Shown here piece by piece: positions 7,548-15,636 of a stretch of DNA of 33,824 bases. The stretch lies in NCBI GenBank assembly GCA_002084585.1, contig NBLM01000006.1:1-33824 (forward strand), in the 5' to 3' direction. Each line of letters starts with the position of its first letter. Position 1 is the stretch's first letter. The position numbers and the translations under genes are program-made. Under the pieces are notes generated by a model, which saw only the letters and a program-made list of their open reading frames with translations, did not search any database and had not been told where the DNA came from. The DNA comes from Planctomycetales bacterium 4572_13 (lineage in GTDB: Bacteria > Planctomycetota > Phycisphaerae > Sedimentisphaerales > Anaerohalosphaeraceae).

Positions 7548-7640
7548 CCAGGTTCGTTATAGAGGGGCGGTCCATGACCGCTAACCTGCTCTCACCCGTT
7601 CATCAGGGCATCGGAAATCCGCTTTTTTGTCAGCGCCAGG
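7548..7640 (+). other. structured non-coding segment after the HTH protein
   Basis: The 247-bp gap up to 7788 holds no gene that I can support. A nested fold is visible: CAGGTT near 7550 pairs with AACCTG near 7584, enclosing GCGGTC-CAT-GACCGC. Further on, CGGAAATCCG is followed by a run of six T near 7625. This could be a composite terminator or a small RNA. It matches no RNA family that I recognise. Confidence 0.3.
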
Positions 7641-7788
7641 ACCCCATCAAGGCAAATTTGAGGGGTCTGACCTTTCTTAATTCTTAATTTTCATGGAAAC
7701 GCGAGGCAGTTTGTGTTATATGTCGCTTTTGGCCGTTGTTTTTTCATAGCTTGAACTTTCTTCTATTGTGTATATTAGGTAAAAATTT

Positions 7789-8565
7789 ATGTTTGCGATT
7801 ATCAGCGATATTCATTCGAATTTAGAGGCCCTGACGACGGTCTTGGATGATATTGAAAAAAGAGGCATCAAAATGATCTATTGCCTCGGCGATGTGGTGG
7901 GCTATGCGGCCAATCCGAAGGAGTGCCTGGATTTGGTAATTGAGAAGACCGAAAACTGCATTCTTGGCAACCATGATTATGCGGCGATGTATGAGCCGAC
8001 CAATTTTAACTCCGGTGCCGAAGCGGCGGCCTACTGGACCCGTAAAGTGCTGGAAGAGGAGCCGGACCGGAAAAAAAGTGACCAGCGGTGGCGCTATTTG
8101 GGCAACCAAAAGATGCGGTGGACCATGGAAACCCGAATGGCCGGTATAGATGCGACGCTGGATTTCGTACATGCTTCGCCGCGGCGGCCCATCAATGAAT
8201 ATATCTTTCCTGATGATGTTTATACGACCAGCGGCAAGATGACCGCGCTGTTCGAGCGGGTCAAGCATATCTGCTTTATCGGACATACGCATTTGCCGGG
8301 CGTTTTTCTCGAAGACCCGGATTTTTATTCGCCGGATGAGCTGGACGGAGCGTATCCCATCATACCGGACGAAAAGGCCATTATTAATGTTGGATCGGTC
8401 GGCCAGCCGCGCGACCGGGACAACCGCAGCAGCTATGTGTATATCGAAGACAATAATGTAAACTTTGTCCGTCTCGAATATGATTTCAAAGCCGCCGCGG
8501 CAAAGATTTATGAGATTCCAGAACTAGACGACTTCGAAGGCAACCGTCTCGCTGACGGAAGATAG
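7789..8565 (+). CDS. calcineurin-like metallophosphoesterase
   Basis: A 258-residue protein of the YfcE/MJ0936-like phosphodiesterase group. All metal-site motifs are present: SDIHSN at residues 6-11, GDVVGY near 35-40, GNHDYA near 60-65, a histidine in FVHASPRRP, GHTHLPG near 165 and a closing INVGSVGQPRD. Such enzymes hydrolyse phosphodiesters with two metal ions in the cytoplasm. The length is typical for bacterial homologues with an inserted region (about 75-115). The substrate is not deducible. It stands alone in orientation with yidC following after about 80 bp. Confidence 0.88.
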   Translation: MFAIISDIHSNLEALTTVLDDIEKRGIKMIYCLGDVVGYAANPKECLDLVIEKTENCILGNHDYAAMYEPTNFNSGAEAAAYWTRKVLEEEPDRKKSDQRWRYLGNQKMRWTMETRMAGIDATLDFVHASPRRPINEYIFPDDVYTTSGKMTALFERVKHICFIGHTHLPGVFLEDPDFYSPDELDGAYPIIPDEKAIINVGSVGQPRDRDNRSSYVYIEDNNVNFVRLEYDFKAAAAKIYEIPELDDFEGNRLADGR

Positions 8566-8645
8566 CGGCCCGGGGCTTAAAGCACGCCATAAGACAAAAC
8601 GCCCTGAAAGGGCAGAATAAGCTTTAATGTAAAGGCATAAACTCG

Positions 8646-10748
8646 ATGAAAATAAAAACAGCAGGGATTGTGGTTTTATCCGTTTTCTTTTTATTATGTG
8701 GCGGACTGATTATCCATTCGGTTGTGAGCCATCCGCAACAAGCTAAGCGGCTGCTTTCCAAAGTGGTTCCACTGGCCGCCGAACTCGACGAAACCGAAGC
8801 TATCTCCGAAGTGTCCGTGGAAGCACCCGCGGAACCGGTTGCGGAAATCATTACAGCCGCTCCAGTGATTTACCCACAACTTTCGGCAACCAATACCAAC
8901 GAACAAATTATTACGCTCGGTGCGACCTATGACGAAATTGAACGATTTGACGACCGGGACAAATACAAATTTCAAGTCGAATTAACCAGCAAAGGCGCCG
9001 CGGTTAAAACGCTGATGCTCAGTGAGTTTGAGGATCGCAACACCCAAGACCCTGCGCCGCTTGCATTGCTGATGCCGCTGGGTTCTGCTCAAAACATTTA
9101 CTCGCTGGCCAACACCGCCTTAAAGGTAGCACCGGCCGCAGCGGCACAATTCGACAGCAGAGCGTTTCCGCTGAACAAGCTCAACTGGAAACTTATCGAA
9201 ACTGACACCCCGGATGAAGTTCGTTTTGAAGCGGAATTATTTGATGCTGCACCTGCAATCAAGACAGATAAACCGGGAATGGTCGCCGTTCCAATAATGC
9301 TTAAGATCGTCAAGACCTATCGCGTCGAAACCGACAGTTATGATCTGTCGTGTGATATCGCTGTCGAAAATCTTTCCACCGAACCGATCAAAGTGTTGAT
9401 GCAAATCCAGGGCCCCGGCGGAATGGCACGCGAGGGTGTGCGGCAGGATGCACGCAAGATCAAGGCGGCGTACCACTCCGGCGAAACCGGTGTTGCTGTT
9501 GAAGCCCTCGATGTGGCCGCAATGCAAAAAAAGATTCGTAAAAATGATACGGATGCGTTCAAAGTTAAAGACAAAAATGACGAAGATGCTTTGGTTTGGT
9601 CAGCCCTGACAAACAAATACTTCGCGGCTATCGTACGGCCCATACAAACCGAGTCCCAAAACGGTCCGTGGCTGAGATTTACAAAGGCACAATACTATCC
9701 AGCCCCTACTCTAAACGATGACGACAAAGATCTGCAAAACGGTTCTTTCAGCATGACCTCTCAGCCGATCATACTGGCTGCGGCAGGACAGGACAATGCA
9801 CAGCAGTCGTTTTCATTACAGATGTATGTCGGCCCCAAGGACAAAAAAGTATTCAAAAAGAACGCTGTCTATCATTCGCTGCAATACTTCAAGACCATCG
9901 ATTTTCGCGGCTGCTGTTGCCCGCAGTCAGTCATCGCACCGATGGCGTTCGGCATTATGTGGCTGATGAATACGATGTTTACGCTGATGGGACCGCTGGG
10001 CAACTATGGCGTGGTCATTATGGTACTGGTCGCTTTGGTGCGGCTGGCGATGCACCCGGTTACCAAGAAGAGCCAGGTCTCAATGATGAAGATGCAGAAG
10101 CTGGCTCCGAAGATGAAAGAGATTCAGGCCAAGTACGCGGGCAACAAGCAGGAAATGAATAAGCAGGTGATGGCGATGTATCGGGATCACGGTGCTTCAC
10201 CGATTTCAGGGATGCTGCCGATGATGCTGCAGATGCCCATCTGGATCGCCCTGTGGACAGCGGTCTATACGAGCATCGATCTTCGCGGGGCTGGCTTTTT
10301 GCCGATTTGGATTACAGATTTATCGATGCCGGATCAGTTGTTCGCCATTCCCTATGCGGCCAAGATACAAACGCTACCGTATATTGGAAAAATCTTTCCG
10401 GCCTACTTCAATCTATTGCCGCTCCTGATGGGCGTGGTGATGTTCCTCCAGCAAAAGATGATGCCGTCGGCGCAGGCCTCGGCCCAGACCAATCCGCAGA
10501 TGGCTCAGCAGCAAAAGATGATGATGATCATGATGCCGCTGCTGTTCCCAATCATGCTCTACAGCGGCCCGTCCGGCGTAAACCTCTATATTATGTCCAG
10601 CATCAGCGCCGGTGTGATCGAACAAAAAATCATCCGCAACCACCTCAAGGACAAAGAAGAGCAGGACTCCATCGGCAAAGTTCCTGTAACATCCAAAACC
10701 GGCGGCAAACTAAAAAAGAAAAAACCAAAACCGTTTTACAAGGGTTAG
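8646..10748 (+). CDS. yidC: YidC membrane protein insertase
   Basis: A 700-residue insertase of the inner membrane. An N-terminal membrane helix (about residues 6-26, IVVLSVFFLLCGGLIIHSVV) is followed by a large periplasmic domain (about 80-410) as in Gram-negative YidC. The conserved core comes next: helices from about 430, with the hydrophilic-groove arginine in VALVRLAMHPVTKKSQ, the cytoplasmic coil MQKLAPKMKEIQAKYAGNKQEM, and MLPMMLQMPIWIALWTAVY. The tail is rich in lysine, suited to ribosome contact. It inserts proteins alone or with Sec. mnmE follows, as in many origin regions, but rnpA and jag are missing. A short GCCCT-GAA-AGGGC hairpin lies in the leader near 8602. Confidence 0.95.
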   Translation: MKIKTAGIVVLSVFFLLCGGLIIHSVVSHPQQAKRLLSKVVPLAAELDETEAISEVSVEAPAEPVAEIITAAPVIYPQLSATNTNEQIITLGATYDEIERFDDRDKYKFQVELTSKGAAVKTLMLSEFEDRNTQDPAPLALLMPLGSAQNIYSLANTALKVAPAAAAQFDSRAFPLNKLNWKLIETDTPDEVRFEAELFDAAPAIKTDKPGMVAVPIMLKIVKTYRVETDSYDLSCDIAVENLSTEPIKVLMQIQGPGGMAREGVRQDARKIKAAYHSGETGVAVEALDVAAMQKKIRKNDTDAFKVKDKNDEDALVWSALTNKYFAAIVRPIQTESQNGPWLRFTKAQYYPAPTLNDDDKDLQNGSFSMTSQPIILAAAGQDNAQQSFSLQMYVGPKDKKVFKKNAVYHSLQYFKTIDFRGCCCPQSVIAPMAFGIMWLMNTMFTLMGPLGNYGVVIMVLVALVRLAMHPVTKKSQVSMMKMQKLAPKMKEIQAKYAGNKQEMNKQVMAMYRDHGASPISGMLPMMLQMPIWIALWTAVYTSIDLRGAGFLPIWITDLSMPDQLFAIPYAAKIQTLPYIGKIFPAYFNLLPLLMGVVMFLQQKMMPSAQASAQTNPQMAQQQKMMMIMMPLLFPIMLYSGPSGVNLYIMSSISAGVIEQKIIRNHLKDKEEQDSIGKVPVTSKTGGKLKKKKPKPFYKG

Positions 10749-10758
10749 TAAATAATTA

Positions 10759-10872
10759 GGGCACAGAGTTTTTATTTGAAAACCACTGAAGGCACGGAAT
10801 GACACTGGATTAATTTTTCTGTGTACTTCCGTGCTTTCCGTGGTTCTTTTTTTCTCTGAGTTCTCTGTGGCT
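10759..10872. repeat. nested imperfect inverted repeat between yidC and mnmE
   Basis: A 19-bp arm at 10781-10799 (AACCACTGAAGGCACGGAA) matches the complement of 10827-10845 at 17 of 19 positions. An outer pair, CACAGAG at 10762-10768 and CTCTGTG at 10863-10869, extends it. The arms are made of short related units ending in CACGGAA. It is an intergenic composite hairpin of a type seen again downstream of tyrS. Confidence 0.6.
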
Positions 10873-10897
10873 TATTTTTTATTCAATCGGCAAATAT

Positions 10898-12292
10898 ATG
10901 CTGAATATCGACGACACAATCGCGGCGGTGAGTACGGCGACTGTTCCGGCAGGAACGGCGGGGCGGAGCATTATTCGTATTTGCGGCCCGGATGTGTTTG
11001 ATGTGCTGAAAAAAACTGTTACAACTTCCGAATCAATTCAAAGGAATCATATTACTTCCTGCGTGGTTCATGTTGACACTGATCTCGATATAGACGGATG
11101 GCTCTATGCCTTTTTCCAGCCACACTCTTATACGGGGCAGGATTTGGCGGAACTGCATCTGGATGCGTGCGGTGCGGTTATTGAAACCATCCTCGAAAAA
11201 CTCTATCAATCTGTGCGCCCTGCATCACCGGGTGAATTCACCCAGCGGGCGTTCCTCAACGGCAAGATGGATCTCACGCAGGCTGAGGCCGTTGCCGAGA
11301 TTGTATCGGCGGCCAATACCACGCAGCTTGCCGCCGCTGAACGCCTGCTGCATGGGCGATTTTCAGATACAATTGCCCTGCTGCGAAGCCGCATTATCGA
11401 CCTACTGGGCCATCTCGAAGCGGGGCTGGACTTTTCCGAAGAAGACATCGTGTTCATCTCAACTGCCGATGCCCTCAAAGAAGTCGATTCGATCCGGCAG
11501 CAACTGGCCGATCTGCTCGACGGCAGTATCCGTTGCGAGCGCATCATCGATATGGACTCAGTCGGTCTGGCCGGTGTGCCGAACGCAGGCAAGAGTCGCC
11601 TGCTCAATGCCTTGCTCGGTCATTCGCGAAGTATCGTTTCGGGTATCGAAGCCACCACGCGCGATGTCCTGACGGGTCTGCTGCAACTGGAACAGACCGA
11701 CTGCGTCCTGTTTGACTGTGCCGGACTGCTGGATGAAAGCCGGCAGAATACCCGAATCAATCAGTTATCACACGAAGCATCACTGGCCGCACTGAACACC
11801 GCAGCGATTGTGCTGTTCTGCATCGATGCGGGAAAGCAGGATTGCAAAGCAGAAAGACAAATGCGTCAGCAGATCACCGCCGAGACGGTCCTCTTCGTAA
11901 TGACTCAAATCGACACGGTACCACCCGAACAGATGGCCCGGCAACAGGCCCACTTGCAATCGTTATTCAATGCAGAGTTTCTCCCGACCAGCGCCGCGAC
12001 AGAGGAGGGTCTGGAACCGTTAAAAAAACGGATACAGGCAGAACTGCTGCGACTTCGCTCGGCGGATGCCGAATATGAAAGCCGCCATATGATTAACCAG
12101 CGGCACGAACAAAAACTCGCTGAAGCGATCAAACTGCTGGACGAGGCGGGCAAAGAAATCAAAGCCGAATCAACAGAGATCGCGGCGATGCTGTTGCGAC
12201 AGGGGTATGAACGGCTGGGCGGACTGGAAACCGAAGACATCAGCGAAACGATTCTCGATGATATTTTTTCACGGTTTTGTATTGGAAAATAA
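10898..12292 (+). CDS. mnmE: tRNA modification GTPase MnmE
   Basis: A 464-residue protein with the three MnmE parts. The N-terminal tetrahydrofolate-binding domain starts DDTIAAVSTATVPAGTAGRSIIRI. The helical domain carries a G domain with GVPNAGKS (P-loop, about 226-233), TTRDV and DCAGL. The C-terminus ends FCIGK, matching the catalytic C-x-G-K. With MnmG it installs the 5-carboxymethylaminomethyl group on wobble uridine of certain tRNAs. The usual NKxD base-recognition motif reads TQID (about residue 330), a mild departure. Length is normal. mnmG is not in the window. Confidence 0.95.
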   Translation: MLNIDDTIAAVSTATVPAGTAGRSIIRICGPDVFDVLKKTVTTSESIQRNHITSCVVHVDTDLDIDGWLYAFFQPHSYTGQDLAELHLDACGAVIETILEKLYQSVRPASPGEFTQRAFLNGKMDLTQAEAVAEIVSAANTTQLAAAERLLHGRFSDTIALLRSRIIDLLGHLEAGLDFSEEDIVFISTADALKEVDSIRQQLADLLDGSIRCERIIDMDSVGLAGVPNAGKSRLLNALLGHSRSIVSGIEATTRDVLTGLLQLEQTDCVLFDCAGLLDESRQNTRINQLSHEASLAALNTAAIVLFCIDAGKQDCKAERQMRQQITAETVLFVMTQIDTVPPEQMARQQAHLQSLFNAEFLPTSAATEEGLEPLKKRIQAELLRLRSADAEYESRHMINQRHEQKLAEAIKLLDEAGKEIKAESTEIAAMLLRQGYERLGGLETEDISETILDDIFSRFCIGK

Positions 12293-12327
12293 GCTTTTGA
12301 ATAATTCTTGAAATTTGATGAAAACAA

Positions 12328-12341
12328 CAAGCTAAAGCTTG
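12328..12341. repeat. short CAAGC-TAAA-GCTTG hairpin
   Basis: A perfect 5-bp stem around TAAA lies in the 59-bp gap between the convergent mnmE and PH-domain genes. A near copy (CAAGC-TAAC-GCTTG on the minus strand) occurs at 26148-26161, just after another gene end. The elements are probably a small repeat used at gene ends. Confidence 0.4.
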
Positions 12342-12351
12342 AACTCTTGCA

Positions 12352-13062
12352 TTAGTCCAAGTGGACGACACCTTGTTTTCGGTCGGCTTCTAATGAGGCC
12401 TTTTTGAGGATGTCGTAGAGTTGTTTGGGGTTGGCGACCTTTTCGAGTTCGAAGAGCGGGTCGGTGTCGTCTTTGGTTACAAGCGTTACCGAGCCGATGC
12501 CGGTGAGGCAGTCCAGCAGCGAACGGTGCAACTTCAGGTCCACCACGCGGAACATATCGAGATTATCGATCTTGCGGCTGAAGATCCCCCGACCGTACTC
12601 GATGCGGTCCGGGCTGACTTCATAATAAATGCTCTTGAGTTGAGCCGCCCGCAGAATCACCATCAACAGCGTCAATATCCCCAGTGCCATCCCGACATAG
12701 CCGGTATAGCGGTCGATCCGCTGGATGAAATTCTCGTCTAAAACCTTTGGAGTCAGCCCCTGGACAAGATCGCCAATCGGATAGGACAACAAAAACACCG
12801 CGACAACCATAAACATCGCCGCTGTTAAAAAAAATCCAAGCAACCCCCACAGCGATGGGCTGACAGAACACAAGCCGAAATCGTCGGCATTTTCCTCTGG
12901 ATCCGGCTCTGCGGCGTTTCGGCCAAAGCCCCGGCGGGCGTGATGCGAGACAGGCAGGCCGTCGTCATCTTCGAGAAACTCCCGGCAATAGCGGCATTTG
13001 AGTGCTTCGGCGTGAATGACTTCGCCGCAAAATGGGCACTTTTTTGTCGATTCGTGTGGCAT
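12352..13062 (-). CDS. zinc-ribbon, two-helix membrane protein with bacterial PH domain
   Basis: A 236-residue protein. A zinc ribbon opens it (Cys9, Cys12, Cys23, Cys26 in CPFCGEVIHAEALKCRYC). An acidic linker leads to two transmembrane helices, LWGLLGFFLTAAMFMVVAVF (about 72-92) and YVGMALGILTLLMVILRAA (about 122-140). The C-terminus is a bPH2/DUF304-type PH domain (YYEVSPDRIEYGRGIFSRKIDNLDMF...). Similar YdbT/YdbS-like proteins are of unknown function. The start at 13062 is chosen because the preceding 39 codons of the open frame lie in the shared promoter region with der and contain no family sequence. No strong ribosome site is visible. Confidence 0.75.
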   Translation of the reverse strand: MPHESTKKCPFCGEVIHAEALKCRYCREFLEDDDGLPVSHHARRGFGRNAAEPDPEENADDFGLCSVSPSLWGLLGFFLTAAMFMVVAVFLLSYPIGDLVQGLTPKVLDENFIQRIDRYTGYVGMALGILTLLMVILRAAQLKSIYYEVSPDRIEYGRGIFSRKIDNLDMFRVVDLKLHRSLLDCLTGIGSVTLVTKDDTDPLFELEKVANPKQLYDILKKASLEADRKQGVVHLD

Positions 13063-13200
13063 ATCGGACAAGAGTAGGGCAAAATGGGGTTTTTCGCAAG
13101 AAAATTTACTCCCCGATTGAGGGTTCCAAAAACCGGGGTTTGCGGTTATACTATGCCGATTGTGTATGGCTAAAATCAAAAATAGGAAATCAAAAATAAT

Positions 13201-14514
13201 ATGTCGTTACCCGTTGTCGCTATCATAGGTCGCCCGAATGTGGGCAAAAGCAGTTTATTGAATTCGCTCTCAGGTCAGATGATTAGCATTGTCGATCCGA
13301 CCGCCGGGGTGACGCGCGATCGCGTTTCGACGATTATCAACCGGGACGACCGGTATTTTGAACTGGTTGATACCGGCGGCTACGGCATTGTTGACAGCGA
13401 CGCACTGGAAGAACATGTCGAGAATCAGATATTTCAGGCCATCGGCACCGCCGATGTGGTCGTCTTTATGGTCGATATTCGCGAGGGCGTGATGTCGCTG
13501 GATACCCGCATCGCCCAGCTTATTCGCAAGTACGATCTCAACATCATCCTCGTCGCCAACAAGGCCGACAGCCCCAAGCAGATTCCCCATGCCGGCGAAT
13601 TTGTGAAGCTCGGTTTTGGCGAGGCCATCTGTATCTCAGCGAAGAGTTTGGTCAATCGTGCCGAACTCATGGATCGTATTTGCGACGAACTGGACCATCT
13701 GCCCAAGGAAAAACCGGCCAGTGCGGTGATGAAGGTCGCCATCGTCGGCAAACGCAACGCCGGCAAGAGTTCCTTTATCAATTCCGTCGTCGGCTCCGAC
13801 CGGGTTATCGTCAGTGAAGTCCCCGGCACGACGCGCGATGCGGTGGATGTGCGATTTGAAAAGGACGGCCAACAGTTCGTTATCATCGACACCGCCGGCG
13901 TGCGCAAGGTGGCAAAGATGAAGGACGACATCGAATACTACGGCTACACCCGCGCGACCCGCAGCATCCGCCGGGCCGATGTGGTGCTGTTTATGATGGA
14001 CGCGACGACGAAGATTTCGCAGGTCGATAAAAAGCTGTGCCATCTGATTCGGGAGGAATTTAAGCCATGTGTGATCGTGGTCAATAAGTGGGACTTGGCG
14101 AAGAATTTCGCTGATACGCAGGACTATGCCGATTACCTCGACAAAGTGCTGGTTGGCATTCGTTACGCACCCATCGCGTTTACCACCGCGACCGAAGCGA
14201 AAAACACCCAGAGTGTCCTCGACTTGTCGGCGGAACTCTTTAAGCAGGCCAATACGAAAATTACGACTGGCAAGCTGAACAAGGCCATCGAGATTATCGC
14301 TGAAGAAAAGGCCGGCGGCGGCCGCAAGAAGGGCGGGTTCCCGAAGATTTATTACGCCACGCAAGTCGCCACCAACCCGGTGTGTATCCTGATGTTCGTC
14401 AACAACCCCAAGCTATTCGATAACACCTACCAACGCTTCGCCGTCACCCGCCTCAGCGAACTGCTCGGCATCGAAGAAATCCCGATACGACTGATGCTGC
14501 GAAGACGCAGCTAG
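13201..14514 (+). CDS. der: ribosome-assembly GTPase Der (EngA)
   Basis: A 437-residue protein with two GTPase domains in tandem and a C-terminal KH-like domain, the Der architecture. Domain 1 has GRPNVGKS (residues 9-16), DTGG and NKAD. Domain 2 has GKRNAGKS (about 182-189), DTAG and NKWD. The KH domain holds PKIYYATQVATNPVCILMFVNNP. It acts in 50S subunit maturation. The second P-loop has R-N-A where P-N-V is usual, a tolerated change. A TATACT at 13147-13152 is a possible -10 box for it. An AGGAAA lies about 13 bases before the start. Confidence 0.95.
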   Translation: MSLPVVAIIGRPNVGKSSLLNSLSGQMISIVDPTAGVTRDRVSTIINRDDRYFELVDTGGYGIVDSDALEEHVENQIFQAIGTADVVVFMVDIREGVMSLDTRIAQLIRKYDLNIILVANKADSPKQIPHAGEFVKLGFGEAICISAKSLVNRAELMDRICDELDHLPKEKPASAVMKVAIVGKRNAGKSSFINSVVGSDRVIVSEVPGTTRDAVDVRFEKDGQQFVIIDTAGVRKVAKMKDDIEYYGYTRATRSIRRADVVLFMMDATTKISQVDKKLCHLIREEFKPCVIVVNKWDLAKNFADTQDYADYLDKVLVGIRYAPIAFTTATEAKNTQSVLDLSAELFKQANTKITTGKLNKAIEIIAEEKAGGGRKKGGFPKIYYATQVATNPVCILMFVNNPKLFDNTYQRFAVTRLSELLGIEEIPIRLMLRRRS

Positions 14515-14521
14515 TGGGAAC

Positions 14522-14538
14522 GCGGGCATCTCGCCCGC
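14522..14538. repeat. GCGGGC hairpin between der and the nuclease-like gene
   Basis: GCGGGC-ATCTC-GCCCGC is a perfect 6-bp stem with a 5-base loop, placed 8 bp after the der stop. It resembles intergenic GC-rich hairpins scattered in many genomes. No T run follows, so it is not a clear terminator. Confidence 0.45.
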
Positions 14539-14549
14539 AACAGAAAATA

Positions 14550-15587
14550 ATGCGAAGTATTGCCAAAAAAAATGACTGGAATACAAAACCAATGCCCAAG
14601 ACTCATAGGGTTGTCTCAGTTAATATGAGTTTTTCAGCAGAGGAATATAGGGGGCTCTCAAAAGGGATTGTGCCATGTCATATGGAGGATAAATGGTTCA
14701 TCTATTTTGAAAACAATAATCTACATTGTCATCGTAGCTGGACAGGTTATTGCATATTCATCGGAAAGTTCAAGCGAATAAAAGGTGAATATGTTCTCTA
14801 TGAAGTTTTAGTCAATGACAGTAAGCAATATGAGCCTCAAAGCGATTTCCATGAATTAAAGCTATTTTTCACTTTAATCGAAAGCATTGATGACTATCTG
14901 TCATCTAACATTTTAAGAACCGTTGTTGCAAATGATCCATCTGGAATATTAAAAGATGACTTTGAAGATTATTATAGGGAGTTGTCTAATGAGTTGAAAT
15001 GTCATTACAGTGATTTACTCGTTGGGGATAAACTCAGACTGAATAGTAGCGACATCACAAAAGCGATTATTCAACGGCTTAAAACCTACTATGAAACCCA
15101 GGATGAGATTATTGATTTTTTGGGCAAAAGAAGTGTTTCGCCCGCATCTGATTTCTTTGTTGAAACCGTCCTTTTTTATCTAAAGTTGTTAATTGAACAA
15201 CGCAACAAAAAATTGACCGTCAAATCTGAAGTGAGATTTTCTACAATATCTGGTTACATGAAACCAGATATTTCTATCTGGAAAGAGGACGATGTCATAG
15301 CAATCATTGAATGCAAAACAAACCTTGGATTTCGAAGAAAGGAATGGGAGACCGATTTTAAATCAAGGACAAAGGAACTAAAAACAGCATCTCCAAAAGC
15401 AATGGCTTTTTTACTTGTCTTGTCTTCAAAAAACTGGTCTGGTTTTGATAAAGAAGACGATAAGGTTGGTAAGCAGTATTTTGCCCTATCAAATACAAGT
15501 CTTAGGAAAATCAAAGATATCCCATTGGATAATGTTGTTGAAAATAGGATTGAAAAGTTATTCGGGCAGATATTAAAACTTGCTTAA
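14550..15587 (+). CDS. AT-rich gene with PD-(D/E)xK nuclease signature and HRSWTG domain
   Basis: A 345-residue soluble protein of unknown role. Residues about 14-80 form a compact domain with EDKWFIYFENNNLHCHRSWTG split over 46-66; the DKWFIYFE...HRSWTGxCI block looks like a conserved family signature, but I cannot name it. The C-terminal third carries MKPDISIW-x9-IIECKTN: Asp240, Glu254, Lys256, with Glu205 in a helix before it. This is the PD-(D/E)xK nuclease core found in restriction-type and type-IV enzymes. The gene is visibly richer in A+T than der and cstA on either side, suggesting transfer. The start is uncertain: GTG 14514 overlaps the der stop, and ATG 14592 and 14625 are also possible. 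14550 keeps the WNTKPMPKTHR stretch. Confidence 0.6.
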   Translation: MRSIAKKNDWNTKPMPKTHRVVSVNMSFSAEEYRGLSKGIVPCHMEDKWFIYFENNNLHCHRSWTGYCIFIGKFKRIKGEYVLYEVLVNDSKQYEPQSDFHELKLFFTLIESIDDYLSSNILRTVVANDPSGILKDDFEDYYRELSNELKCHYSDLLVGDKLRLNSSDITKAIIQRLKTYYETQDEIIDFLGKRSVSPASDFFVETVLFYLKLLIEQRNKKLTVKSEVRFSTISGYMKPDISIWKEDDVIAIIECKTNLGFRRKEWETDFKSRTKELKTASPKAMAFLLVLSSKNWSGFDKEDDKVGKQYFALSNTSLRKIKDIPLDNVVENRIEKLFGQILKLA

Positions 15588-15636
15588 CTAAACAACGAAA
15601 ATTAGGTAAAACTGCCCCCATTCCAAGGAGTACACG

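Noticed and set aside
13063-13179. 39-residue N-terminal extension of the zinc-ribbon/PH protein
   Set aside because: It lies in the divergent promoter region with der and lacks family-like sequence; the ATG right before the zinc ribbon is preferred.
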